Positions 1-11,859 of a stretch of 64,000 bases of DNA are shown in pieces. The stretch spans positions 62,001-126,000 of the forward strand of contig JAQOTA010000006.1 in the NCBI GenBank assembly GCA_029532415.1, in the 5' to 3' direction. Under the pieces are notes generated by a model, which searched no databases, was not told where the DNA came from, and saw nothing but the letters and a program-made list of their open reading frames with translations. Source of the stretch: Marasmius tenuissimus. Taxonomy: Eukaryota; Basidiomycota; Agaricomycetes; Agaricales; Marasmiaceae. The translations under genes were made by a program, and so were the position numbers. The first letter of the stretch is position 1; each line of letters starts with the position of its first letter.

Positions 1-2116
1 CTACTATGAGGACGGTTTTTAACGCGTCAAGCAACCTCAAAAACAAATAATAAAAAATAGGAATAAATTGAGAGATCTTGAGAAACTGACCAGAAATCAA
101 GATTGGTGGGTTTGCTACATGTGTACATCCTGCAAGCCTGGATACCTCGATAGTGATGTTGCAAATTCATGTATTCCTTCACACGTTCATGTGCATCCAT
201 TTTCAACACGTCCAGCTCTACTGCAAAGTCTGTTTTTTTCAGTGTAGAAGTATACTATTACTCACTGCAGCAGTGCTTACTTTCATACTTGTCACAGCTG
301 GATATCTTCATCTACCAGTTCAAGAAGTTGGAATGAGGAGGAGGACTATGGAGATGATGACAGACTTTCAGGTACGACGCAAGTTCTGGCCGGCAATCAG
401 AGCTGTGAACCGGTCACCAGGCCACATTGCTAAGTTGATCTTTCTTTCTTCCCTGCCCCCCATTTCCCTCAGAACACATCGTTTGATATCAATGAGCCAC
501 ACAAATACAAGAGCCTGTGAGTTGCGTTAGGCTTTGAATTCGCACTCCCTTACCCCTCAGGCTTTTTTACAGCTACTCCTGCTGTAAAGCGCCACTCGCA
601 GTGTATAATAAAATCTAACTCGTAGGTCAAATCCTCCCAACACTCAAGAGTGTAGCTGAAGGGTGCAGGAATCGGGGATCGGCGTTGATCGTAGGTTCCG
701 CTCTTAGCCAGACTGCAATAGTAGGCTGAAGGAAATCTGACTCAAGAAACTATCCAACTAAGGTAGCTTCGCCTCTGAAACCAGTTCGGAGGTCAAAAGT
801 GGGGTTCGGAAGAGAGGTTTATTGATTGTTTCGGGGAGTGTAGAGTTTGTTTGGTGCTTCGGAAGTGCATTCTTAGCCTTCAACTAGCTTCAGAACCACT
901 CAAACAGCAAGGGGCAACAAGACAATCAAATCAAACAATGGCAATTAGACTCCAATCAAGTCTGTCAATGACCGAAGACCAACTGTCAACGGCGAACAAT
1001 ATCCTCAGCCCAATTAGCTTCGGAAGTTCAACAATAGCTCAGCCAGTCAAGTTGGCGTCGCAGACAAACAATGCAAAGTCAAGGTCAAGCAAGGGTTCAA
1101 TGGATTTTCTAGGTTTGGGCAAACAAAGTTCTATTCCGTTCTAATGTCTCTCCAGAAGTGCTCCCGAGACAACTAACTACCCAACAAGTGGAATAGCTTT
1201 GTATCCTCTGAATACTGATCGTACAGATTGCTTGGGGATCCTTGATGAAAACCCCACTGCTTATATACCCTAGGATGCGCTAATTCTACCAAATCATACA
1301 AATATCGAACAAACCCTGCCTCGGAGGCATAAACTACCTACTCTGGAATATACTTGGAGAGTTTTGTGTTTAATATATGCTTTTGAACCCCAAAGTCAAA
1401 ACCAATAATTTGCTTCGGAAGTATCATCAGCCTCGAACATTCTCTAACATTCTTTTCTTCCGGGTCTCTCCTATCAATGGTTCCGTTCTGCCTATCTGCC
1501 TCTGCAGCATTGATTCTCTGGTTCTAGACTCTTCAATCGTCATAGGTCATCCTGTTCTGTCTGCCTCTGAAGCATATACTCCCTTCGTCTGAAGCAAAGT
1601 ACTTGCCTCCGAAGTGCTACTAGATGCCTATATTCATTGAGTTACCCAGCCGTCCATAGCCAGGTCGATGTCCTTTCTGTAGCCTGTATAGTTCTGACAT
1701 CCTGCCATCCATATGGTCGCCCACTATATCCAATCTTGGTACCTTGGATACCGGGTAATAGTTCAATGGTTCAGCCAGAACTCCTACTCGATTCCTCGGT
1801 ACACCATTCCTTTCTTTCTTAGTCCCTTGCCTTCTAGTGCAGTTGAGCGCTGCGTTTTGCTACCAGCACCAACTATGCCCTTAGTACAGTCAATATCTCC
1901 ATGTACGAGTACAAGGGAGGTACATCAACGGGGCAACTCCTTTGATCACTTCTCGATCATTGTTTAGCGCCCAGTGCCTGGTTCGGATCCACGCCTCCGA
2001 AGCGCTAATTTCCTAGTTTCCAAGGTAAAATTTCCACTTCAGCGGCAAGTCCAGAGGTCAGTATAAGCAAATACTGGGTCGTCCCCATTCCTTGCTTACT
2101 TTCCCCCGAGCGCACT
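1..2116. other. Gene-poor repeat-like DNA
   Basis: No convincing gene was found here. Open frames are short, overlap on both strands and lack splice-consistent neighbours. From about 780 onward the sequence repeatedly carries variants of one word, CCTCCGAAG or its complement CTTCGGAGG/CTTCGGAAG, for example near 783, 808, 859, 1019, 1416, 1568, 1610 and 2006. The same word reappears on the far side of the Copia insertion (about 9150-9440), so both stretches probably belong to one older degenerate element that the Copia copy split. The element family is not recognised. Confidence 0.5.
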
Positions 2117-2567
2117 ATGGCACGCTTGCACAATATTGAAGATCACTTCCGCAACTTGCTCTATAGTAAGTCTTTCGATTTTCTAAATTTCGAGGCGACC
2201 TCCTGACTTCCTCTCCAGAGTTGTATAAGCTCTGGTGGTATCCAGAAGATTACTCTGATAAGATCAAGGAGCACCGCATCATCCTACCCATTCCACTCGA
2301 CGCAGAACGAGAGGCTATCCTCGGAATCATCTTCCAGCAGTTCTTCCTCAGTCGCCACAGATCCATCTACTGGGGCTACGTGATTTGTTACGACATGATC
2401 CAGGACGAAATCTATCTCTGCGAGGACACCTTTGACCACTTCATTCCTCACGACGCCAGGTCTGTCATCGACATGGTCGCCGAGTCCATTGCTTGAGTTG
2501 GTTTCCTCGACTTCAAAACCGCTCGTACTCCTGGAGCCGTCAATGCTTGGATCGATGCCATCGTCAG
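2117..2567 (+). pseudogene. 5' part of a gene interrupted by the Copia insertion
   Basis: An ATG at 2117 opens a short exon that runs into a GTAAGT donor at 2166. The intron (2166-2218, 53 bases, CTGAC branch site, CAG end) joins in phase to a 91-codon open frame starting LWWYPEDYSDKIKEHRI. The frame meets TGA at 2494-2496, but the same frame stays open after it (VGFLDFKTARTPGAVNAWID) up to the exact Copia insertion point. Read over the element, with one target duplication removed, the frame continues into 8875 onward. The product is not recognised; it is rich in aromatic and acidic residues. It may be a host gene or part of an older element. The TGA could be a decayed CGA or a genuine stop. 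Confidence 0.55.
2563..2567. repeat. Left target site duplication (GTCAG)
   Basis: Five bases GTCAG directly left of the Copia element, matched by GTCAG directly right of it at 8870-8874. Five-base duplications are normal for Ty1/Copia integrases. Confidence 0.93.
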
Positions 2568-2880
2568 TGATGAGCCGGCATGACGCCTAGCGCAGAGGAC
2601 TACAACATGGCTACACTACTACTTACCAGAGAGGAGTTTAGAGAGGTAGAGGCGAGACGTAGAAGCTCAAGCACACACTGTAGATTCACGTAGAGAACTA
2701 AGAGCTTATATACATGTAGAGACTATAGTAAATACCATATAAGGACGACAATGAAAATTGTACATATGATCATAAGTAGAAATGATAAATGGAACAATAG
2801 TCCCGCATAATATGATGACGGGAAGTATGAACCGGGACTTCGGATATACCGGGATCTAAATATAGTCCACGGATTCAACA
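2568..2880 (-). repeat. 3' LTR of the Copia element (left in window)
   Basis: 313 bases. In element orientation it starts TGTTGAATCC and ends GGCTCATCA, so it has the expected TG...CA ends. Base for base it matches 8557-8869 except at 2591. Confidence 0.95.
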
Positions 2881-5800
2881 CACCCCCTCGCTAAGTGCAG
2901 CTGAAAAGCGCATCTGAGCGAATCAAGTGGACAAATAAAATTCAAGTCCAAGGTGATCTCTGAACCATAAGAACTTCTCATGTCCGAGATTCTTCGTAAA
3001 CATGTCTGTGGGGTTATAGCCTCCTTCGATGAAGAACAATTCAACTTTGCCATCTTCAACACACGATCGAATATAATGATATCAAATATGTGCTTGGTTT
3101 GGCGTTCTTGAACCAGATTAGATGCAATGAAGATAGAGCCTTGATTGTCTCCGCAGATTGGAATAGGACCTAAGTCGATTCCAAGTTCAGAGAGTAGCGA
3201 TCTTATCCAGGAAGCTTGACGACTGCAATCCGACAGTGCCATATACTCAGCCTCAGTAGAAGAAAGAGCTACAGTCTTCTGGGCGTGTGATTGCCACAAG
3301 AAGATGCCGCCTGCTAACTTGAAGAAGTAGCCAGTGATCGAATGGCGTTTGATAGGATCGGCAGCCCAATCCGAGTCTGTGAACGCAAGGAGACCTCCAT
3401 CAGAGTCACCATCGTAGATGAGTGAATAATCTGATGTGCCAGCTAGATAGCGGCAGATATATAGAGCTTTATTGAGGTGTTCCTTCATTGGATTAGAAGA
3501 GAACTGGGAAAGCTTCATAACTGCATAGGCAATATCAGGACGTGTGCCCAGCATAATGTACAGAAGCGACCCAATTACAGACTGGAATTTGGAGCGAATG
3601 ACAGGATTCACTGGACCATTGTTGGGAGTTGGCACGTAGCCAGCAGGTAAGGGCGTAGGAGCACCTTTTGCATTCTGCATCCCAAAACGTTCAAGGACTT
3701 TCTTTAGATAATTCTTCTGGTCAATCATGATCTTATTGCCTTCGCGACAAATGCTCATGTGGAGGAACTCGCTAGCATCACCCATATTGCGGCATTCCCA
3801 TCGAGCCATGAACTCGGCTTTCTTCTTGTCAACAAAAGCTTTGTTAGGACCCATGAAGAGTGCATCGTCAACGTAGATGATCGCATACACAACTTCACCA
3901 CTCTTCGGATCTTTGCAGATGAAGAGTCCAGCATCAGAAGTCAGGCGTTTGAAGCCCAGTACTTCCATGGACGAGCTGAGGGTTCGCCACCACTCAAGGG
4001 CAGCTTGCTTCAGTCCATATAATGCACGACGCAGGCGTAGTACCTTACGTTCTTGACCCTTGACTTTGAAGCCTTCAGGTTGTTCCATGTAAATCTCCTC
4101 AACAAGATCGCCGTAAAGGAAGGCGTTCTTAACATCAACAGAAGAGATGTACCAGTTCTTGAGAGCTGCGAGAGCGAGCATCATTCAAACAGTCTCATAA
4201 CAAACAACTGGTGAGAAGATCTCATCAAAGTCTACACCTTCGACTTGAGAGAAACCCTTGGCAACAAGTCTAGCTTTCTTGTGACCATTCGACTTAACGT
4301 CGAAGACCCATCTGTTTCTGATGGCTTTGCGACCTTTAGGCAAGTCACAGAGTTCAAAGACCTTGCGCTTACGAAGTGCCTCAAGTTATTCGTGGCAAGT
4401 GTTCTTCCATTCCTTCTGTTGCTCAACAGGCAACTTTAGAATATCGTGGAGTGTCCACTCTCTGATAGTAGAGAAATCAGGAGTATCGGACGTTGGAAGC
4501 AAATCGTGAATTGGAACGGCATTGTTCAACAGGTAAATCACGAATCCTACTCCCCCTTCTCGGGTTAGTCTTTTGACTACGCTTTCTTCCTCATGCGACT
4601 CAGTGCTTCCACTGGGTTCTGGAGCAGGCAGAGGCGGAAGTGGACCAGGAATCCCCTTTTTACCACCTTTGCCTTTCCTAGACCGCAAAGAGCTAGGACG
4701 ATCAACTGGATGCGGAGGTTCCTTATCTCCAGTGACATTTTGTTTGAGGGTTTATTTGGGTTCTGCTGTTCACCAAATATATTACCAGGTTGCATTGTAC
4801 CCTTCCGCTGCCTTGAAGACCGGCGTGGACCATCCGCTGCTGGTGCAGGCGGAGGAACGGCGGGTTTGCCTGGAGGTGTCGGAGGACCAGATTGAGGGAG
4901 TGGCACATCCCCTGGCGCAGGGCCACCTGCAGGTTCGTCAACCTGAGGTTCTGATCTCTTAGAAGGTTCGGAGCGACGTCTGAGATCTGGCAATGGAGTA
5001 TCAAAACCGTCGTCATCAGAGTCTTCATCTTCCGAAGGAATGTTGGGATTTTCACCCAAAGTAAATGGTTCACTACCAACAGGTGTGAAGCTACGAGTTT
5101 TGGCATCAGGACACTTATTGTATAGCGTCTCATCGAACAGTGCAGTGCTACCTTTGAATACAGAATTATTACTTTGCATGAACAGGAAGCCTTTCATCCC
5201 ATCTTGGTAGCCGATAAAGGTCATTAACTCACTTCGAGGAGCGAGCTTATTCTTCCTATGATCTTCAGGTATGAAGATGTAGGCTGCACAACCCATAACT
5301 CGGAGATGTGAAACATCAGGTGCTTCGCCGTAAAGCATTTTGAACAGAGTTTGCCAGCTCAAACGTTGCACAGGAGTGCGATTGTAGAGGTGGACGGTGT
5401 GCACATGGCAGAATTCCCACCAGGACTGAGGCATACAAGCTTCAAAGCAAAGAGCTTCAGCCTTCTCATGAATTGTCCTGTTGAATTGTTCAGCACGACC
5501 GTTTTGTTGTGGTGTATATGGTATGCTTTGATCCCTTTGGATCCCATACTCTTTCAGTACTGCATTGAACTTATCTCCTTTGTACTCTCCCCCTTCATCG
5601 GACATCCAGGTCTTGACAACAGCATTGAACTGCATCTTGACCATAGTAAGGAAGTCCCTCAAAGCGGGTACTGCCTCGTCTTTTGTCTTGAGCTTGGAGG
5701 TCCAAACGTAGGACGTGCAGTCATCGAGAAAAGAGATGTAGTACTTGTACCGGTGATATGATTCAGCCAGGTACGACTTCAAATCCGAATGTATGCCTTC

Positions 5801-8260
5801 AAATGGTTTAGAAGCTCTAGTAGTAGAGTTGGGGAACGATTTCTCATGCATCTTGCCTTCAGCACAACCACGACACAAAGGTGTCTTCTTAGTAGGCATC
5901 TTAAGGTCAAGTGGGAAACCTTGCGTATGTTTCCGAGCTTTATTCAGGGCTTTATCTGATGGATGCCCAAAGCATCTGTGCTCAATATCGTAGTTGACGT
6001 TGTAAACAACTGACTTGGCCATCAAAACCTCAGCAGATGCTTTCCGCGAGTGTACCCAATAAATGGTTTGACCAGGCATATGAGGGTAGGAAACAAGCGA
6101 CTGTCATTGCTGTGAAGAGTAGAAGGCTAACTTCTTTGTGTTTCCACGAATTGATAGACCATCTTGAAGGAACTCTCCCATGGATAGCAAGTGTATATCC
6201 AATTGTGGTATGTAATAGACAGGATAGAGTCGTGAAACACGCTCAGTAAGTTTCCCGTCATGTCCTTCAACATCATGCTTAATGAAGACTGTGCCTTTAC
6301 CCTTGATCTGTATAGGGTTGCCCTTATTTGCAGTATTTACAATAGGGCCATCAAGCGATTCACATTCAGCGAAATCATTCAAATCATTCGTGAAATGAGA
6401 GGAGGCACCAGAATCAAGGAGCCAACCCTGTGCGTTGTTCACACTTTTCTTTCCCTTGCACTGAGTACAACCCACGAAGTGGGTGGAGATAGCATTGCAA
6501 TATGATACAAGTGATGCCAGATCACTACAACTACGACACGAACTACTGATACCAACTAGTTGTGAGCATCGCTGTAAGGTTGCATCAGATTGGGAAAGCA
6601 GGTCAAGATATGGTACTTGCCTGTCATCGTGGAATGATCCAAGAGAGACGTCATCCGGGACGTCCTCTACCCCTGCAGCTTCGGCAATGTTGTTGTCAAC
6701 ATCATTACTGAATAGAGAAGTCATATTGCCCATACCGTCGTCAGATCCCCAGTCCATCTCTACATCCTCATCAGGATCAATGCTGCGAGAGCATTTAGAA
6801 CAAGTAGGAGAAGGACGTCCGGCTCCTTCATCTTCCGAATCATCCTCCAGAACTCGCTTGGACGAGGAACCAGGCTTCGAGATACGATCCTGGAGCAAAC
6901 GATTGGCGGCGGACGTGACGATCTGTTCAAAGGGTTTGAGATACCGCGCCGTCTTAGGGGCACCAAGTCTGTCAGCAAGGGAACGTGCTTCACGGACATC
7001 ATCAAATACTGACTGAGATGGCTTGAAGCCGGTGAAGGACTGCATGGCAGCCTGGTTCTTCTTGACAGCTGGCTGAGGGATAGTGCTGTCGCAAGACTTG
7101 TCCCAGTGACCGGTGAAGTGAGCTGGGGGCGGTGATCCCATAGCGCGAACAGGAGGGGCGCTGGCGATCTCGGTGCGCAAGGAGTTGTTGACCGCGTTCA
7201 ACACAATACGTTCCCTGCGGTCAGTGATCGAGGAGTAAGGATGGATAGGAGCAGGGGAAGCTACCACGGAGGCATAAGATGCCAGATGAGAGTGACCATG
7301 CGACCGATTGTTACCACCGTTGTTACTGCCGGCGTGGCCGGGACCCTGGTGCTGGTTGATACCACCGTGGGTACCACGCTGCTGCTTCTTCTTCTTCTTA
7401 CCATTGTTCTGGTTCGAAGAAGGACATTGCTGCTGCTGCTGTGGTTGATGCTGTTGGCCATGCTGCTGCTGTCCACGCTGCTGACCAAAGGATGGCTCGC
7501 GGTTGCCAGCACGCTTGACCGCAGAAAGGCGGTTGGCAAGCTGAGAGTTCTGGCGCTCGTATTCAATCATGATAGCTTCATGAACGTCGGCAACGGTGAG
7601 GGCACTGGTGCTCTCAGGATCCCTATCAAAGTCATGAAGGGACTTGGAGGAAGCGGTGTCCCATTCGGGAGGAATAGCTGCGATGAGAAGGAGGGCTTTG
7701 ATCAACTCGGGGAGTTCAACCCCGACCTCGGCAAGACGTTCAATGTAGTGTTTGAACTTGGCGATGCCAGCCTGGGGATGGCTTGTGGTAAGCCGGAAGG
7801 ACACCAGTTTGACAAAGTCGCCATAAATGCCAGACAAAGTTGGTTCGCCATAGGTGGTGACGATGGTGGACCAGGCTTTAGCAGCGTCCATGTCCTTGAG
7901 AGGTTCAAAGACTTCCCTTGTAGAGGTCAACTGAATGATACCCATCAGCTGGAGGTCTTTCTCCTCCCATGCTTCCAGTGCGGTATTGTACGCCGTGATC
8001 TGGGCTTCAGTAGGGTCTGCCCAATCAGGTTCGTCGTCAGAACCAGGTGTAACTGCAGGCACAGCTGCCGCATCGGGGGAAGGAGTAACGGTAATGACCA
8101 GAATGATCTCCCCTAGAGGATACGTTGGCTTCTTAGCCGCACCAGTTAGGTGATGATCAAGGCCTTGAGCCTTGGTAACAGCTTCCATTTTGCTGTGGTA
8201 GGTCTGGCAGAATCCAGTGTCGTCGAAGCAACCAGAGAAGAATTTCTTAATGTCGAACAT
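2856..8260 (-). pseudogene. Copia gag-pol, broken
   Basis: Gag opens at 8260 and runs about 600 residues with a Q-rich stretch, then the protease motif LDSGASSHF near residue 612. Integrase follows from 6079: an HHCC-type finger (HRCFGH, CRGCAEG), then the catalytic core with SDLKS, SDEGGEY and the Glu in PQQNGRAE. Reverse transcriptase lies in 4184-2856 with VDVKNAFLYG and YVDDALF, then RNase H with DSDWAAD and SSTEAEY. Lesions: TGA at 6104-6106 between protease and integrase in the same frame; a frame change between about 4700 and 4760; TAA at 4386-4388; TGA at 4185-4187 where the family normally has Arg; and a frame change near 3070 in RNase H. Two of the stops fit CGA to TGA; the TAA fits GAA to TAA. 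Confidence 0.93.
2881..2892 (-). other. Polypurine tract of the Copia element
   Basis: In element orientation the bases directly before the 3' LTR read AGCGAGGGGGTG, a short G-rich purine tract at the position where plus-strand priming takes place. Confidence 0.7.
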
Positions 8261-8541
8261 GATAGTTAGATGTTAGGTTTGGTGTTGGATCTAGAAAAGA
8301 CAGCATCAGCATGCGTCTAATCAACACAGGGAGCAGCCATCAAGGCGCTATGCTCAACGAGGAGCATTGGATCCTTTGGATCCAATGTTGTCGAAGAACG
8401 TACATCAATGCCATAGATCGAGCACTCAATTAAGAGGTTGATGGCAACATGCAGGTCTAGCCTAGCTAGCCGATGACAGCGGCCTAGGGGCGCTCGTCGA
8501 TAACAGCAGCCTAGGGGCGCTCGTTATTGTAGTCGGGCTAA

Positions 8542-8556
8542 CAGGGGCCCATAACC
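8542..8556 (-). other. Primer binding site, half-tRNA-iMet type
   Basis: Directly downstream of the 5' LTR, in element orientation, the sequence reads GGTTATGGGCCCCTG. Its complement contains CCCATAACC, the anticodon stem-loop of initiator methionine tRNA around CAT. This matches the known priming of Drosophila copia by an internal fragment of tRNA-iMet rather than by a tRNA 3' end. The match to this organism's own tRNA-iMet is inferred. Confidence 0.75.
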
Positions 8557-8869
8557 TGATGAGCCGGCATGACGCCTAGTGCAGAGGACTACAACATGGC
8601 TACACTACTACTTACCAGAGAGGAGTTTAGAGAGGTAGAGGCGAGACGTAGAAGCTCAAGCACACACTGTAGATTCACGTAGAGAACTAAGAGCTTATAT
8701 ACATGTAGAGACTATAGTAAATACCATATAAGGACGACAATGAAAATTGTACATATGATCATAAGTAGAAATGATAAATGGAACAATAGTCCCGCATAAT
8801 ATGATGACGGGAAGTATGAACCGGGACTTCGGATATACCGGGATCTAAATATAGTCCACGGATTCAACA
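8557..8869 (-). repeat. 5' LTR of the Copia element (right in window)
   Basis: 313 bases, identical to 2568-2880 except T at 8580. Read on the minus strand it should hold the element promoter; no box could be assigned with confidence. Confidence 0.95.
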
Positions 8870-8874
8870 GTCAG
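8870..8874. repeat. Right target site duplication (GTCAG)
   Basis: GTCAG directly after the right LTR, the second copy of the duplication at 2563-2567. Confidence 0.93.
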
Positions 8875-9117
8875 TTGTGCTGAGTGCCCAGCACCTCCAA
8901 AGCTTGACTATACCAAGCTCTCGTTCTTCAAGTACTCCCTCTCATGGGTCGTTGGCTCTCTCGATCCTTTTCTTTCTATAACCCTATTTTATGCGATCCA
9001 TTCTATACCGATTATCTAGATCATGAAACCTTCATTGATTCTTATTATCCTGAAGATTCCGACGTAGATAATTACTTCGGTTGGGATGAGGTAGCTCTAG
9101 CCAATATGGATGACTAG
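8875..9117 (+). pseudogene. 3' part of the interrupted reading frame
   Basis: The frame that stops at the Copia left border continues here as CAECPAPPKLDYTKLSFFKY and on to a TAG at about 9009. Overlapping it in another frame, an ATG at 8944 opens 57 codons ending at TAG 9115-9117, with an acidic, tyrosine-rich end (PEDSDVDNYFGWDEVALANM). The two frames probably reflect an indel or a lost intron in one ancestral last exon. Not recognised. Confidence 0.4.
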
Positions 9118-10189
9118 TGTAACCTGTAGTATACCTAGTATACTTGAATCAATCATGCCTCCAAAGCGAGGCCTCGACCTTATACCAAGCTTCTGAGGCT
9201 CAACTTAGTCTCGCTTTCCAACCATCCATGCTTCCGCAGTGACCTCCTCCATCTATCCCTACTAGTACGGGTCTTCGTCAAGTCTGATTCTGTTATTCTA
9301 ATCCTTAGTACGATGCCTCCGAGCCACTGGAGATATTCCCTTGTTATGACTACAGATCCTAGTCGTGCCTCCGAAGTGATACTTTCTTCAGTTATACGAC
9401 TCCTACAGTTTTCAGAGATAAGGAGAGACGCCTCCGAGGCGCTATTCTCTCCTTACGCTAGGAACTGAGCCTTTTACTAGCCGCTCAGGACTCACTCTAG
9501 TACTCGTATTACCTAGTCATTTCTTATGTGTTTTATGCTAAAATCGCACAAAAACAAGGCTCTGAAGCTGCTTTTAATAGCAAGCGCTACACCAGTAACT
9601 CCGTCGCCTGAATGCTACTATGTCGTGACAGCCAGGCATCGAGTTGGAGTTTTTTTTCACTGGTATATGATCTTCTTTCTTTGATATGCCCCTAGTCACT
9701 AACAATGCATGCACAGGAACACAGTATCACATCTTGTGACCGGCGTTACCAGGTCCAACTTCAGATCCTGTCCCAGGTTTCATCAAGCTTGGCTCACCTA
9801 CCATCACCAGTACATGGCGAGAGCAATCGAGGTCCTCAATGAGTACCAGAACACTGCACCATTGCATACGCAGCTCACTGATATGGGTCTGGGTCATTTG
9901 GTCACCAATCTTTCACTACAGTAGACTGGTCATTTCTTTCTTCTACTCTATGTACTATGTGGCTTCCATCCTCGTATGTTCCGACTCCTATATTTTCAAT
10001 ATCATTTCCGTACTTTCTAATGGAACGGATCGGTAGTTTTCTCATCAGAAAATGATTATCAGTACTCAAATCACATGTGAAACCGGGCACTTGACCTATA
10101 ATGGGCAGAGTTCTCAGTTCATTCTGTTCCGCCCAAACCACCGTCATCTTTTTTCCACTTGACCACCAACGTCCCTGTTAGAAATCATC
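9118..10189. other. No gene seen; continuation of the degenerate repeat
   Basis: Variants of the CCTCCGAAG word recur near 9152, 9373 and 9431, linking this stretch to 780-2010. From about 9700 a 71-codon frame exists but has no partner exons or recognisable product. Confidence 0.4.
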
Positions 10190-11156
10190 ATGTCTGCTAA
10201 AACCTTGTCCTCCTCTCAATCTTCATTGGAAGGTGTTATTGTCACCCATCCTGCAGGCACACCAGTGGAGAAGCCCGAGGTACAGTTGTAAAAACCAGAC
10301 ACCTATTTTTTTTTTGACTTTTGCCCGTTTCGTTGTAGCCTAACATCGTTTTGTCGGACACACTCGGTACTTCTCAGCCCCCCAATGAGCCTGTTACGCC
10401 TCTTCCACAGGAGGATTCTTGCGACAATCAAAACCACCGTGACATTGTGGTGAGGCATCGAGCAACGACTGCCTGGGCAGATCGGACTTGGGGAAATGGG
10501 AAGAGCGGGTGGGGAAATGGTGACGAGCTTGACTCGAGTCCTTGGGGTGGTCTTCAAAGCCCAAAGATTGTCTCGTTGACAGTAGGACAGTCGTGGTCAG
10601 ATGCCACTGATGATGGGGTCTTCCGTTGGTGCACCCTGACACATTCAGGCAATCCCTCTCACTGGAGTATTGTTCTCTATGTACAACCTGACATCCACAC
10701 CATCCTCAAGCCGTTGGGCGACTCCAAATCCTCTGTCTTGAGGCAGGCTCCCAGCGACAAGTGGGCTCAGACTATGAGTATTTTTTTTGTTCCTCTACCT
10801 GGTTTCCAAGCATGAGCTGACCCAACATATATGCAGTCATCCACTCGCTCCCAGAGGCACAGCATGCTTCTGTTCCAGGTCCAGAGTTCACGCTCACAGA
10901 AGTGGCTGAGCGTCTTTCTCAGGTCAATGCTGACATCACCGCTGCCCAGGTGACCATCTCCAAGAATCTCGCTCGCATCAATGACATCAGGAACAAACAG
11001 GAACCCCTTCGTGCTTATCTTTGAAGTCTGGACAATGAGCGGTCGTCTCGTCTCGAGAAGAATGAAGAGGTCACGCAGGAGTTGAAGCACCTTGCCGAAG
11101 TACGAGCTGATTTGAAGGATTTGGAGGTCTTGGCCATGGCTTTTGTCAAGGGCTGA
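10190..11156 (+). pseudogene. Coiled-coil hypothetical protein gene with in-frame TGA
   Basis: Three exons: 10190-10279, 10339-10777 and 10837-11156, joined by two 59-base introns (GTACAG...TAG and GTATTT...CAG) with phases that close. The product begins MSAKTLSSSQSSLEG, is acidic and Ser/Pro-rich, then has a Trp-rich middle (WADRTWGNGKSGWGN) and a charged helical tail with heptad-like spacing (LEKNEEVTQELKHLAEVRAD). TGA at 11022-11024 interrupts the helical tail; the same frame stays open for 43 more codons to TGA 11154-11156 and keeps its coiled-coil character, so the first stop is likely a mutation (CGA to TGA fits). The truncated protein would still contain most of the sequence. No family is recognised. 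Confidence 0.6.
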
Positions 11157-11859
11157 GTTTGTCGTACTTACTTACTCGCAAGTTGCTCGCCCTGCCCTGT
11201 TCTTGCATTTAGTAGTCCTGTAATCATTCCTCTTCACCACTATACTGGACAGACATTTCTTGAGTGAGCGCATAACACGTGAATGGGCTCTGATCGTTGG
11301 GTGATATGTCCATTCAATCCTCTGAATCTTGAATTACGACCACCTACATAATTGAACCAAGATGTACCGCAATACATTTTGGAGTGAATACCTCATCCAT
11401 AGATCCTATTGACTCGTACTATTAGAGTTGAATCACGATTGGTTGATTGACAGGAACTATCAAGGTTTGCTTTGATGGGTTAGAATGTGCTTACGCTAAT
11501 GACGTTACTCACCCAGTTCAACGCTCTGAGCCAACTCGAATCCCTCACAGAGGCTCTGTGCTCCCACATATCCCTTCAAGAATTTATATTCGAGGTCTAG
11601 AGATCTATAATATTGCTATTCTTGAACCTTGTGCTGAGTGGTGCTGTGGTAAAAAAGTCAGGAAATGCAGGTTTGGTTGCACGCGGCTTTAGGATTGTAA
11701 GACTACAACTTGGATTCGTCCCTTTATCATGCCCCGACCAAAACTTTATCATACCAAGTCCGAGCGCTGAGAGGCTAATAGGATTAAGAACAAACACTTT
11801 TACAAGAAGTAAATCTCAGTTTCATGCCCACATATACCTGCTAACCGTCGGTCTTCAAA
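11157..11859. other. Intergenic, no supported gene
   Basis: Short frames on both strands (for example at 11447) have no splice-consistent continuation. An upstream exon of the next gene could lie here. Confidence 0.3.

Larger units (their letters stand above)
2568..8869 (-). mobile_element. Ty1/Copia LTR retrotransposon, complete but defective
   Basis: The element is 6302 bases long and read on the minus strand. It has two 313-base LTRs, a primer binding site, a purine-rich tract and a gag-pol region in the Copia order: Gag, protease, integrase, reverse transcriptase, RNase H. The order integrase before reverse transcriptase separates it from Ty3/Gypsy. The two LTRs differ at a single position (C at 2591, T at 8580), so insertion is recent on the LTR clock. 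Yet the coding region carries at least three in-frame stops and two apparent frame changes, so this copy cannot make a full polyprotein. It inserted into the reading frame that begins at 2117. Confidence 0.95.

Noticed and set aside
7241..8116. 291-codon plus-strand frame opposite Copia gag
   Set aside because: Antisense shadow of gag; Leu-rich only because the gag strand has CAG/CAA runs.
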